Shown here in pieces: positions 1 to 11,070 of a stretch of 64,000 bases of DNA (its first letter is position 1; every line of letters begins with the position of its first letter). A program made the translations under genes and the position numbers. Under the pieces are notes generated by a model. The model saw only the letters and a program-made list of their open reading frames with translations. It was not told the DNA's origin and ran no database searches. Origin of the DNA: Plasmodium coatneyi (Eukaryota; Apicomplexa; Aconoidasida; Haemosporida; Plasmodiidae); NCBI RefSeq assembly GCF_001680005.1, contig NC_033566.1, positions 1,612,001-1,676,000 of the forward strand. Direction: 5' to 3'.

Positions 1-1674
1 CAGGGAACGCAGCAATTTTTTGAAGCTGAAGGAGGAAGTGCGAGAATCGTCAACCTCATTTAGACAGGCCTCCACAGAGCACTCTTCCCCAATTTTCGGT
101 AAATATAATTTTTTGTCCTTTTTCTCTCCCAACAAATGAAGAATGTGCCTCTTAATGCTGGACAAATCTGGTCCTGCCACGAGGAGGGCAAGTCTTCCCA
201 AAAGTAGCGGCAAACAGCAGGCGTTTATATGTCCCGTGGCGTTCTTTAAAAAGGTGTGTGCATACATATGCTGATATATATCGAATGCTCTTTTTAGGTG
301 CCCAGAAATGGACGCCAACGTTTTGTTGCTGAGGAAGGGCACTTTGTTCAGGTTAATTAGCTCGTACAAATCTTCTATGTCTCCCTTTCCCGGCTTGTGG
401 TAGAATTTTCGAAAATTCTTAAAAATGGCGGTCTGCAGGGGGGGTGAAGCGGATATAAAGGATTGTGCGAAGATATATGGCGTCCTGTAAATACGGGCAA
501 GATGAACGGCTCTCCCCAATCGGTCGACTCACATTACGGAAGTTGGCGGAGAGGTATCCATTTATCGAGTTAATAATGTAGAGAGATTCCCCATAAATAT
601 TAACAATGAATAAAATAGAAATGGCGGAAAAAATAATTATGGCAAAAATAATGATGAGGACAGTCAAGAGGTCATTCATGTAGTGCCTGTAGAAGTAGAC
701 GTAATCGAAAGAAAAGTGACGACTCCATTTCGTGTAGTACTTTCTACTCATGGAATAAAAATAGGCAATACATATAGCCTTAACAATTTTATAGAAAAAA
801 AAAATAAAATAAATAAAAGCCCCAATGGTTAGTAAAAACTCCTTGTATTTGAAAAAAATTTCTCGTAAAATGTAGAACAGGATCAATCTGTGTAGGATGA
901 GGAAGTATATTTGACTGGCATTCCTGTGTTCATAATTTTCCAAGTGGTTAGTGAAGTTTTCCTTCTTCTCTCCTTTTTCTCCTCCTTTGTATATGGGCTT
1001 AATTATCAGAAAGAACAGGTACACATAAATGTCTAATTCCTTTTTCACGTTTTTTAAAAGTTTATGTAACTTTTTTTTATGCTTATTGGATGCGTTTCCC
1101 TGGGTGATCAAGTCAGTCCTCTTTTTTGTCTTATCAAAATTTTCGGGTTGCCTACACTTTGCATACTTCTTCACGGTGCCTCCCTGTGTGCACGCCTCAA
1201 CCTGATTGCGTCCACCCCGCGGTTGCCGAGGGTGAAGTTGTTGTAGTGGCTGCTGTGCCTCCCCGGGGGAATCACCCACCCCTTCAGTCACTTCTGTATC
1301 GCTCACTTCGTCACTCTCCCTCTTATGGGAACTGCCCCCCTTTTCCTTCCTTTTCTTCCGCAGAAATCGCTTCCGCAGCACCTCGGACAGCTTCACCTTC
1401 ACATGGTGCAAGGGGATAGAAACAATAAAAGCCCAAAAGAGGGAATAAAAGTAGTACTTCAGTATTATATAGTTGTAGTACACGCACAGTACGAGCAGAA
1501 CGCCTGCGGGGGGGAAGAGGAGGTGGTGATGCGAAGTTGTGCGCGATGATAAGAAGTACACGGTGGTGAGGTGCCATGGACCTCTACACGTAGACGACGC
1601 TCACCTATGAGGTACACGATGAAGTGGACGATGGCTTTCTCCGTCTCGTCCTTGAACAAATTTCCCTTATTCAT
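1..1674 (-). CDS. Multi-span membrane protein, TMEM245/AI-2E-like (3' end outside window)
   Basis: Three exons join cleanly. Exon 1 is 1605-1674 (ATG at 1674, donor AG|GTGAGC), exon 2 is 533-1503 (acceptor CCCCCGCAG, donor AAT|GTGAGT), and exon 3 runs from 432 to the window edge (acceptor CCCCCTGCAG). Phases agree at both junctions. The 491 residues visible start MNKGNLFKDETEKAIVHF. A hydrophobic hairpin follows (residues about 13-55, including SLFWAFIVSIPLH). Then comes a basic, low-complexity cytosolic-looking loop, at least three more hydrophobic segments between about 180 and 360, and a soluble stretch in exon 3. The motif where a hydrophobic pair ends in LFWAFIVSIPL resembles the first helices of TMEM245/AI-2E permeases, and the segment ending GESLYIINSINGYL resembles their helix before the soluble domain. 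This family call is an inference. The gene reads away from NTH1 across a shared upstream region. The C-terminus is missing only because the window ends. Confidence 0.8.
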
Positions 1675-2664
1675 TTTCCTGATTCATCCTGTTAGCAGTG
1701 GTGTGGAGGGGAAGTCGCTTGGGGCAACACGGAAAACAGCGATGAAAAGACGAGAAAAAAAAAGGCATCCAGGGGACACACGAACGATCACGAGGCAACC
1801 ACGTTCGACGACGCTTTGCACACATGGGAGGCATTGACGGCGTGTCCACCACGGTTCATCAAGTCTTCATCATATCATCATACTCTGTCGAGCGGTGTGC
1901 AAGCGAAGATAAAGTGGGAAAGGAAACACTATCAAGGAAGGGCTACTTTAAAAAAAAAAAATGAGCGCTTCTCCCCAAGCTGGTTAACATTAAAAGAAAA
2001 AAAAAAAAATCCTCAAATGTGCTGCATTCCTGAACGTAAAAAAAATTATTTTTTGGGAGAACAAAAAAGCGCTGCTAAGTTTTTTCCCTTCCCCTGAGCA
2101 GTTTTGTCCTTTTTTTTCCCTTTATACAAAAGGTGCAAAAGGAAAATGTGCACGAGGGAGATATACACCTCAGGATGATGGGCGATAACTCGTGCAGGCG
2201 CCTTTAGGGGGGAGGTAACGACCCGCCTGCATTTTTTTTCTGGACCACCGCTAATTGGTGAATATGAGAAGGTGTGACAGTTCGCTACGGCAGAAATTGT
2301 AACAGCCGGTGGGAGGTAGGCAATATGCTGCAGGCGGCTGAGGAGTTGCAAACAGATTGTATGAAAAGGGGGACTTGCGAGCAACGGGCCGCACAAGCGG
2401 AACGAACAGAACTGAGCAAACGTTCAGGCCAACTACGGGGAGGAGGAGAAAAAAGGGGAAACTTATTCAGGTTAGTGGATTGACCCATCTGCATCCCTAC
2501 CCTTTCATCTTCACGCATATTGCGGCTTCTCCATGCACTGAAGGAGAAGTAGTTGCTATGAAACAACCACCTGTTAAGTACCCCTCGGGTGTCAGGCTGA
2601 AAAGGGGAAAAAAATTACACAGAAAAATGCGCGCTGCTCCAGAAGAAAACCCCATCACTGATTA
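1675..2664. other. Divergent intergenic region (membrane protein / NTH1)
   Basis: About 1 kb between two divergent genes, so it should hold both promoters and 5' leaders. It contains several A runs of 8-12 and T runs of 8. The small open frames here are shadows with no recognisable protein character. I could not identify a promoter motif. Confidence 0.6.
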
Positions 2665-3852
2665 ATGAAGCTTGTTGGGAATACAAAGAAGGCCCTCGTG
2701 GTAAACCTCTGCTTCCTAAGTATGGAGCGAACGTCTAAGTACTTCCCCAAGGAGAGGGGGAAGAAGATATCGATAACGTACGAAGATGAGCCGAATGGAA
2801 GTACCATCAGACGAGTGGGGGGAGTAGAGTATCGCTTGACAGCAAAGGTGGAAGTGACTAAGGGGGAGACAAGTCCACATTTTGTAAAGGGAGAATATCC
2901 CAACGTGGAAGAGAAGCTCATCCCTGTAGGGGGAAACATTCGAAATGGTAGAAAAGAACGACTGGGTAGGCGTACCAGCCAGGATGGCAAGCGCGGCACC
3001 AAACGGGTGCCTGTAAAAAAGAATGATTTGAGGAAGGTTGATAGTGAGCTTAGGAGGAAGCTTGTTAAGGTGATGGGGGGGTCGGCTGCTGGTGATGGGT
3101 TCGGTTCTAACGATCGTGATGAAGACCCTGCTGCCCCCCAGGGGGAGGAGAAGCTAGCACACTTCCTCCGGACATATGAGAAGATTAGCAAAATGCGCGA
3201 GCACATCGTGGCGCCGGTGGACAAGTACGGTTGCCACATGCTGAGCGACAAAAAGGAAAGTGAAAAGGTCTATCGCTTCCAAACTCTGGTCTCGTGCATG
3301 CTGTCCACAAGGACGAGAGACGAGTGCACCGCCATGGCTATGGAACGACTAAAAGCACACGGACTAACCGTACACAACATGCTAAAGACGTCTGAAGAGA
3401 AATTAGAAAAATTAATAAAAACCGTAGGTTTCTACAAGATAAAAGCTAAACAGATCATTCAGATTAGCCAAATATTGAGAGACAAATATGACTACGACAT
3501 TCCACACACACTGGAGGAGTTACTAAAATTGCCTGGCATAGGACAGAAGGTGGCTCACCTTATTTTACAGACTGCACTGAATACACATGAAGGGATAGCT
3601 GTGGACATACACGTGCATAGGATTTCTAACCGTTTGAATTGGGTATGTACAAAAAACGAGTCAGTTACGCAATCCAAGTTGGAAAGTTATGTCCCCAAAG
3701 CTCTGTGGTCTGAGTTAAATAAAACCCTCGTTGGATTTGGACAGGTTGTGTGCAAGGCGAAAAGTCCGCATTGCACCATGTGCGCAGTGACGGACTGTTG
3801 TAAGTACTACCAGGACACCCGAGGGGGGAAACCGCCCCCCGGTGTGAAGTGA
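2665..3852 (+). CDS. NTH1: Endonuclease III homologue (bifunctional DNA glycosylase/AP lyase)
   Basis: A 395-residue base-excision repair enzyme that removes oxidised pyrimidines and nicks the abasic site. The helix-hairpin-helix reads LPGIGQKVAHLIL with the catalytic lysine at about residue 295. The GPD-loop aspartate is in AVDIHVHRISNRLNW at about residue 314. The C-terminal [4Fe-4S] ligands have the canonical C-x6-C-x2-C-x5-C spacing (C363, C370, C373, C379). The catalytic core occupies roughly residues 180-385. The first 170 residues are a basic, poorly conserved extension that begins with a hydrophobic stretch (KKALVVNLCFLS), so organelle targeting is possible but unproven. The ATG at 2665 is used; an in-frame ATG about 20 codons later is an alternative. 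It is a single exon. Its 3' end converges on the F-box-like gene. Confidence 0.95.
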   Translation: MKLVGNTKKALVVNLCFLSMERTSKYFPKERGKKISITYEDEPNGSTIRRVGGVEYRLTAKVEVTKGETSPHFVKGEYPNVEEKLIPVGGNIRNGRKERLGRRTSQDGKRGTKRVPVKKNDLRKVDSELRRKLVKVMGGSAAGDGFGSNDRDEDPAAPQGEEKLAHFLRTYEKISKMREHIVAPVDKYGCHMLSDKKESEKVYRFQTLVSCMLSTRTRDECTAMAMERLKAHGLTVHNMLKTSEEKLEKLIKTVGFYKIKAKQIIQISQILRDKYDYDIPHTLEELLKLPGIGQKVAHLILQTALNTHEGIAVDIHVHRISNRLNWVCTKNESVTQSKLESYVPKALWSELNKTLVGFGQVVCKAKSPHCTMCAVTDCCKYYQDTRGGKPPPGVK

Positions 3853-3983
3853 AACACAGCCCAACGTCGCACCGCATCGTCATCATTTTTAAGTTGTATT
3901 TCGTTTTGTCTCATGGAGCGCTTCATTCATTCTTTTTTTTGTTTATATTTTTTTTCTTTTTGGTGCCATTTGGAATAGCTTTT

Positions 3984-4010
3984 CACCTGAACGGTTCAGG
4001 CAGCTAGCTA
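3984..4010. repeat. Palindromic CCTGAAC-G-GTTCAGG element with AGCTAGCTA
   Basis: A perfect inverted repeat (7-bp arms around one G) is followed after two bases by the self-complementary AGCTAGCT and a T tract. It lies about 130 nt past the NTH1 stop codon. Related copies occur elsewhere in this window (see findings). Function unknown. Confidence 0.6.
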
Positions 4011-4398
4011 TTTTTTTGTTCATATATTTTATTTTATTTTTTTTTTTTATACAAACTGTTCTGAAAAATTCACCCACATTTTTAACCGATTAGCTCATGC
4101 CGCAGCACGGGCATCCCTCCCCCACCTGTTGGCACAAGTCCATTTATTGCATCAGGTAGATGACCAACCGTCTATTATTTTTGTATTTCTTTTTCTCATC
4201 CGTGGCGTTCGTAATGTGAAGGGGCAACGTGCAGCAGAGTTCACGAAAGCTTAATCTTAAAAATTAAAAAAAAAAACACACGGGCGGCAAAAGTGCGACG
4301 ACAAACTCGCACCTCTGCATAAGTCAACTTACGCCCGTGTTGTGTTAATTAATAAAAGGGAACTAATCAGAATGGACCAAATGGGACACAAAAAAAAT

Positions 4399-4416
4399 TA
4401 TATATATATATATATA
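4399..4416. repeat. (TA)9 microsatellite
   Basis: Nine uninterrupted TA units in the spacer between NTH1 and the F-box-like gene. Confidence 0.9.
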
Positions 4417-4560
4417 AATGCAGCACGGTTATTAATAAATGCGATGGCATCAAAACGTGCAATGGGACAAAGGGAAGGAACGACAAAGACAAATGTGGAG
4501 AGGCACACAAAATGAGAATCACCACTTACGTGTGGCGCTGCGTGGCGTCGCTCCTTGGGA

Positions 4561-6150
4561 TTACTGCTTCACGAGGGAAAGCGCGCGCCAGCCGGGCAGG
4601 ATCCATATTTTCAGGTTGCTAAAGGGGCGGGGGGGAAAGTTGGGGAGCGGTGAAAAAGCGGTGGGGAAGCGGTTAATCTGTAGGAAGTATGACCCCGCTA
4701 CGCCGTTGTGCGCCTGTTTTCCGGGCGACCCACCTGAAGGTCCGAATCCGCTCGTACATGTCGAACGAGATGAAGAGGTCGTTGCTCCAGAGGCAGTAGA
4801 GCGAATGCAAGTGGTTCTTGTGAAGGACGTATATAAGCTCGTCCCCCTCCTCCTTATCCGCATGGGAGGTGAGTTCCGTTCTATCCTTTACAATTTTTCG
4901 AAATAGTTCATTGTCTAGATAGTCAGTCGGTTTGTACTCACGAGTGAAGAACAACCCAAGTTGCAACACCCGAATATTATTTTTTTTTATCTGCTCAATG
5001 AAGCATGTAAATATGGTTATGCACTGAGCCCGGTTTAGCTTGTCCGTGTATAGGAGCTTGCTCAGGATTATGTCCTTCAGGTTAGTCATTTTTCCAACGA
5101 AGGGGAGAAGTTCATCTCCTCTGAGTTTCACGTCCAACACGAGCCGTTCTAGGTGCTCAAATTGGTTCGCCAATTGGATCCTTTGCGCGTTCCAAATATG
5201 AGTTCGCGCCGCAATTGTGTGAAGGTTATCCGGGGGTCGTCTGCCCCCTTGGCGACCTCCTCACCATCGTCTTCTCCGTTATGCCTTCCATTTTGACGCT
5301 CTCCTCCCCCATGTCCGTAGTACCGATTGTACAAAAAAAGGTCGCTAAGCTCGAAGTCCCAATGGGGGAGATCCACCGGGGATTGGTTGCACCGGTTATC
5401 ACGCTGCTCCCTCGGAGAAGTTATTCCAGGGGCACTGCCATCCCCATGCTCGTGTTTGTCGTTTGGGGCATCTCCCTCCTTCGGGTTCTTCCCTTCTCTA
5501 TGCACTTCTCCCTGCGTAATTGCCGCTTTCCTGGTTAGTAGACTGGAGACCATCGGGTGGACCCCCTCAAATATATAGTTGTTGTTTTTTTTCCGACAGT
5601 ACAGGCGCAGATCAGTCAATCGTGGGAAGTTGCTGACAGCCAAGTTGATGGTCGGCTCTGCACGTGTGTTCTCATTAATGGATAGGAACAAAGAGAAGGT
5701 ATTCACAAAATGCTTGTTGAAGGTTTTCAAAAAGTTTAGCTTAAAAATGTCTACATCTAGGAACCGTACATCTATGTGATCCCATGCATATTTCGTGTGA
5801 AAGGCTTGGTAGAAGGACCTACTTAATAATTTGCAGCTCCATCTTTGGGAGAAGGGCATGAAGGACAGGATGTTACACACGGTGTCGCTATGTTGGAGTC
5901 GGCCTCCTGTGCGTGCCTTCTGTGGGGGAGTCACCATCGGCTGCGCAGGTGATGCATCTGACCCACTCCCAATTGCAGGAGGGTTGTTAATTTCTGCTCC
6001 TATGGGATTGCCAATCTGTGCACCCCCCATGCTTACGCTGACTCCGTGGGGGAACCCCCCTACCCGTGCGTGCTTATCACACACGTCATCCCATTGCAAA
6101 TTTCTTTTTCTCCCTTTAGTTGGAAAAAGCGCATCCTCACTGGTGCCCAT
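4561..6150 (-). CDS. F-box-like / leucine-rich protein, reading frame interrupted near 5150-5260
   Basis: The first coding part runs 6150 to about 5150 (ATG at 6150). After a long low-complexity N-terminus, residues about 86-130 form an F-box-like helix set (CNILSFMPFSQRWSCKLLS, then a Trp-containing AWDHIDVRF). Hydrophobic, evenly spaced LRR-like strands follow. The second part (about 5260-4734) is in another frame and continues that pattern (FEHLERLVLDVKLRGDELL). A normal intron at 4619-4733 (donor TTCAG|GTGGGT, acceptor CCTTTAG) leads to a last exon, 4561-4618, ending SLVKQ. The two main parts join smoothly if one base is gained around the TTT at about 5194-5196; I found no convincing intron there. 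So the break is either a one-base assembly error, a real frameshift, or an unusual splice. Typical partners of F-box proteins are SKP1/cullin ligases, but that role is inferred. There is no orthologue I can name. Confidence 0.65.
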
Positions 6151-6789
6151 TTTGGGGAGTTGTCCCCACTTGTTCTCCTAGTGGTGCCTGTGCGTGGGGT
6201 CCCTATATGCTCCCTGCACACCACGGTGTATTTCTAAGTGTGCGTCTTTCTGCCCGTGTCTACCTCGAGGGAGTCAGCCAATCGGTGGACGCCGATGGAC
6301 GAAGGAGCCATGTGCCAAATGCACACGCAAATGTAAAACACAAAATTGGGAGAACAAAAAAGAAGTCAGTTCCCCGCGAAGCAGCCAACTGTGTATCACC
6401 ACAGGGATGGTGCGAAGTTCCTACGGGTGTGCATCGGGGTGGGAATCCTCGTAACAGCTGGAGTCTGTTGCGTGGGTGGTGACTCCCCCCGCTACAAAAA
6501 GTGGGATATAGAAATCGGGGGAAATTAAAAAGTCAAGGGGGGTAGTTCACCTGTGCAGTTTAACCGCTCATTCTTAGCGTTCACTTTAGAGGTGCATTAA
6601 AGACACCGCTGTTCGAATTAAAAACATTAATCTCAGAGGGGACACCCCTGTCTGCAACTTGCGGATGCACAGTCGGGGTGTGGAAGAGAAGACCCCGTGG
6701 GGAAACGTCAGCCAAGGTATGCGTGAAGCAGACCGATGCAGTGCTGTGTTATTCGCAGTGGGTTTCTTCGTTCCTCTTTTTGTTTGCTC

Positions 6790-6820
<31 letters not shown>

Positions 6821-7641
6821 TTGTTTATTTTATTTATTTTTTTACTGTTGTTGATTTTTCTTCCAAAACTGCAAACCGTTTCTCGCACATGTTCATCCCC
6901 TTCGGAAACCTTCAGGACGCCGGCCGCACCTGCGATTCTGTGCGCACGTATGCCGGTGTGTATGTGTATGTGTATGCAGGTGCATGCATCAACGGGGGCG
7001 TGCGCACAGGATCGCCCTTTTGTCCACCTCCACGTCGTGCACCATGTGGACACGTGCCAATTTTAACGGGACAAAACATAACGCTGTGCTACATGACGCG
7101 TCATCAAAAGGATGTAGAGAAGGGACCCTCCGCCGTATGCAGACCTGGGCGGCAACTTTCCGCACGGTGAGGGGGCAAATCTCCATGAGATGTGCAAGCT
7201 GTGGGGGAAAAAAAAAAAAAAAAAAAAATTCCCCGGACAGGGTATATTTCTACGTCGGTATGCTGCACAGAGACATCGCCCACGGGGAAACCAGGTGGAC
7301 ATTCAAAAGGGAAAGAAGCGAAATATGCGCGGCATACAAAATGTGCACACCGTGCAAATGCACAGAAACGCACACCTGAACAATCGAAGAAGTAAGCAAT
7401 TCTACCATGAAGGAGGAACCAAATTGGAAAAAAGGAAAATACGCCACAGTCGATAAACGCACACAAATTTTTTCCCTGAGGGGAACGCCGCTCCAATAGC
7501 ACGATCCAAGCGGGGGAAAACACCTTGTAGAGGCAACTTCCAGGCGCGGAAGCGGAGTTAACCTACACGCAAAAACACACAAACACACATATATATATAT
7601 ATATATATGCACTTGCGCACGCGCAGTTATCCCTCACCCTG
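6151..7641. other. Divergent intergenic region with long T and A tracts
   Basis: About 1.5 kb between divergent genes. It contains a T tract at about 6789-6812, a T-rich stretch to about 6860, an A tract at about 7208-7227, CA/TG-rich stretches (about 6950-7000), and a (AT)10 microsatellite just upstream of the next gene. Small open frames here look like shadows. Confidence 0.6.
7589..7608. repeat. (AT)10 microsatellite
   Basis: Ten AT units preceded by CA repeats, about 35 nt upstream of the ATG at 7642, so inside the probable 5' leader of the next gene. Confidence 0.9.
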
Positions 7642-9345
7642 ATGATGAAGAGGGGCAGTGCAACTCCTGCAGACAGCCCCACGTGCGCCAAAAGGAAAAA
7701 AAACAAATGGGCAATTCACTCCTCCCCCTTTGAATGCAAAAAAAACAGCTACCTACGCTGCAGGAAGAACAACTTTAACAACTTGGGGGGACTGCTCCTG
7801 GAAAAGAACTTTTTCTTTTTTAATTTCCTCCTCAGCGTGAAATGTAACGAAGAGAAAAAAAAAATAAAGCACACTTCGGAATGTGCCACATCGGATGGCG
7901 ATGCAGAATTGCGGCCGTATTACCTCACCCAGGGGGAGCAAATATTCCTTCCACAGGACGATCAAAATGACAGCAACGAGGAGGCGCCAACGCGCATACG
8001 GGGTGCAGACAGTTGTCATCCAACTGGGGAGGCCCCAGAAAAGCACAAGGAAGCAAATTTAATGGAAAAACATATGTACACTCTGCTGAAAAAAAATTTT
8101 TTTTTTTACATAAAGAATTACATTCATCACATTTTGAGGAACGTGGACATTTGCAGGGATGAAAAACCGAACGAAACATTTTTCGAATTTTACAGTAATT
8201 TTAAAAATAAAAAAAAAAAAATTTACTTTTACAACTCCGAGGAGTTGTTAAGTGACGTGTACTGCGACGTCTCAGAGGCGTCCGAAGATAGTGACTACAA
8301 CTTCTTTTATGAGAAGTCCAACCAGCTACATGATTATGAGGGTGAGGACGGGTCGGAGGAGGGGGGAGCGGAAAATGAGATGGTGGTGCAGGAGGCAGAT
8401 GAGGCTGACGGGGTGGAGAAGACAAACGGGGACATGTGCCTCATCCCGAATCTGAGTAGAAAGTTGAACAATCTGCACTTCCAAAAGCGCCACTCAATGC
8501 TGTCCCTCGACGAGGATATGAGTAAGCGTGAGGCGAAGGAACGCAAGTTTGCAAAGTACGCCTGTGGCCGATGTCGAGGGGGGACATCTGGCGACGAGAG
8601 AGACCCTTCTCATGTGTCTAACGCACCTGACTCGTCTGCCCATGGTGGCAACGTTTGCCTACTGCAGATCCTCATTTCGAACTTAACAAAAGGGGAGCTA
8701 CTCTTCTGGGCAAAAATTAAAGGATGCATAGAGCAGTTCCTCGGGACGATAAAAGAGGCCGTGCTTTTCAAAGGCCCAGCGAACTATGTCGAAACGCCGT
8801 ACATCGAAATTATGGACGAAATAGAGAAGCGAAAAACGGAAGAAGAGCACATAAAATATATAAAAAAAAAAAAAAAATTATTAACCCTTAAGAAAGAACA
8901 AAAATGCATCAAATGCTTGTTCGAAAAAACGATAAACTCTGTTCGAATTTCCTTCAAATATGACTTAACCCTAGCGAATGAAAATTTCAATTATCTCTTC
9001 AAAGATAGGATATATAAATATAAAAAATTTATTGAAAAAATGCTGACCGAATATTTGGGGGGGAATCTCAATTTGGACCAAAAAGACGAGACGTTCACTT
9101 TTTTACCCAGTCAATTAAATCCCATTGTTTTTAAAAATTGCAAAAAGAAAAATTACGATTTTTCACTTCTTATTCATAGTGTGCATTTGCAACTGTATGG
9201 ATATATGTACATGCGTGATTATTTATTTTTCCTTCTCATCATGGTGGAGGTTTACGTGTTTGTTCACTTTAATGATATCAACTACACGTATGCGCACAAC
9301 ACAGATTTGTTCCTCGACCAAATTTTAAAAAATCTGTTCACTTAG
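7642..9345 (+). CDS. Conserved-looking protein of unknown function (567 aa)
   Basis: I do not recognise this gene. The single exon opens with two ATGs (7642, 7645). The N-terminus is basic and Lys-rich (KRKKNKW). A hydrophobic, Phe-rich patch occurs near residue 55 and another near residue 155 (KKNFFFYIKNYIHHIL). Residues about 195-270 are acidic (DVSEASEDSDYN and a Glu/Gly-rich run). A globular-looking C-terminal half starts near residue 340 (LLQILISNLTKGELLFWAKIKG). It includes a Lys-rich coiled stretch (about 395-430) and ends in a hydrophobic region (YMYMRDYLFFLLIMVEVYVFVHF). Two Cys pairs (CGRC near 310; CIKC near 425) are not spaced like any zinc finger I know. Codon use and low-complexity inserts look normal for the window, so I read it as a genuine parasite gene. 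Confidence 0.75.
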   Translation: MMKRGSATPADSPTCAKRKKNKWAIHSSPFECKKNSYLRCRKNNFNNLGGLLLEKNFFFFNFLLSVKCNEEKKKIKHTSECATSDGDAELRPYYLTQGEQIFLPQDDQNDSNEEAPTRIRGADSCHPTGEAPEKHKEANLMEKHMYTLLKKNFFFYIKNYIHHILRNVDICRDEKPNETFFEFYSNFKNKKKKIYFYNSEELLSDVYCDVSEASEDSDYNFFYEKSNQLHDYEGEDGSEEGGAENEMVVQEADEADGVEKTNGDMCLIPNLSRKLNNLHFQKRHSMLSLDEDMSKREAKERKFAKYACGRCRGGTSGDERDPSHVSNAPDSSAHGGNVCLLQILISNLTKGELLFWAKIKGCIEQFLGTIKEAVLFKGPANYVETPYIEIMDEIEKRKTEEEHIKYIKKKKKLLTLKKEQKCIKCLFEKTINSVRISFKYDLTLANENFNYLFKDRIYKYKKFIEKMLTEYLGGNLNLDQKDETFTFLPSQLNPIVFKNCKKKNYDFSLLIHSVHLQLYGYMYMRDYLFFLLIMVEVYVFVHFNDINYTYAHNTDLFLDQILKNLFT

Positions 9346-9857
9346 CGGGGATGAGGGAACCACGTGTGTGTTAGGGGTGGGGAGCCACTTATTAACCCCT
9401 CAAATGAACCAACCCGTGCGCAAAGGCTATTCACACCAAAACATGCTTAACCCATAATGGGGACGAAGTGGGCCTATTTATACCACACAATGGGGAATCA
9501 TCAGCATGTGTTGACCTCGCCGTTGTTCTTACCATCTTTGTGCTGTTCGCGTAGCGTGTGCTCACTTGTTATAGGAAGTGGGGCAGAAAAAAAAAAAAAA
9601 AAAAAAAAAACAGTAAATTTCACACCACACTCACCAGTGGAGAATTTCCCTTCCCCACCGCGCGCATACGAATAAGCAGCCCCCAATCTATGAATGCGCA
9701 CATTAGAGGAAAAATGGCCTTATTTGCATTAACGTGTGGGGTGGGTAGAATACAGCAGTTCTTTTAAAAACCTATTCAGAAACAACATTGGAATGATCCA
9801 CATAGGTACATAAAAATAGATACGTATAATACGCCGAAGGATGCTCGCTCCATATAA

Positions 9858-9889
<32 letters not shown>

Positions 9890-11070
9890 CCCATTTCCGG
9901 GGGAGTGAGGTGAGGGGGTATACAGTTGCACGTGCGACTGTAGGCTAAACGGAGGAGGTATTCGTTTGGAGCAGAAAATAAACGGACCCCCATAAAAAGG
10001 GAATGAAATGTCATTTCCGCATGTTGAGAGAAAATTTTAAATTATGCTGCTGATGCGAAGGGGCTGATTTACCAACTTTGAAACGATCCGTTGTGCTGAG
10101 GTATCTCTATTTACTTGCCTACAGCTGCTGTACCTACTGCTTCTATATGAATAATTATTTTGCCCGCTTTACCGATGAAGGGGGGGAAAAACGTAACTAC
10201 GCGCATGGGGAGTGGCTCACTCATATTTTGAGTATATGTACAATTAAGCACCCCCATGGGGCAGCACAACATGCGTAGCGTACATTTTTCAGGCAGGGCA
10301 GCGTTACTTTTCGCTTCTTCATTTTTATTTCCCCTCTGTAAGCCGATGCACTACTACGTATGCACCAAAAAAAGGGGCGAGAATCGCACATAAACGTATT
10401 TTGCCACAAATGCGATATTAGCAATAAAGGGGAAGCTGAAGCACTTTTAAGGAAGGGTAACAGGAAAAAGGAGATCCATTTTTCCAGCGCCCCCTTTTGC
10501 GCTGTTACTATTGTATATTCATTTGCGGGAAGGCATTTCAGAGCTGCTTTTTCCTTTTTTATACTTTGCTTGGCTTAGCGGCATATAAATTTTGCACCCA
10601 ACCCCCGCCCGTTTTGATTCACCTTTGTTCTATAAGCATATGTACATACATCGCGATGTCATAATAATATATCGGTATGATGGGATACCTTTTAATGCTG
10701 TAGTGCTTCGTATGCGCAAGAGGAGCCGTTATGTTTTACGTTACATGTGAAAGGAAGCACGTATATTCCTCCCACAGGTGGTTAGTTTTCTTTTTCTCCT
10801 TTTGTTTTTTTTTCCCTCTTTTTTATTTTATTTTACGTCATTTTTTTTTTTTTTTTAACCTGAACGTTTGTTCATAATATTTTAAATTTTTACATGACCA
10901 AAAAGAAAAAAAAAAAAAAAAAATTGAAAATTTGAAAAAAGTGAGCTGAGGGAATTATATTTCCGCGAAACTGTACATAAGTAGTATAGTGTTCCATGTG
11001 ACCCCCTTTTTTAAAGTAAATATAAAGGAATATATAGAAAAACCTTTGTGAAAAACTTCCTATCGCAAAA
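9346..11070. other. Intergenic region upstream of RPL19
   Basis: About 1.7 kb between two same-strand genes. It contains an A tract at about 9588-9610, a T tract at about 9861-9889, T tracts at about 10840-10856 and an A tract at about 10904-10923. A CCTGAACG motif lies at 10857-10874. No gene was recognised. Confidence 0.55.

Larger units (their letters stand above)
3853..4560. other. Convergent intergenic region (NTH1 / F-box-like)
   Basis: It holds the 3' sequences of two genes. It includes T tracts near 3936-4050, a 15-nt palindrome at 3986-4000 followed by AGCTAGCTA, an A run at about 4268, and a (TA)9 microsatellite. No coding sequence was recognised. Confidence 0.6.

Noticed and set aside
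6659..7523. Overlapping open frames around the T and A tracts (Phe- or Lys-runs)
   Set aside because: Their length comes from homopolymers coding for poly-Phe or poly-Lys; no conserved motif or splice pattern.
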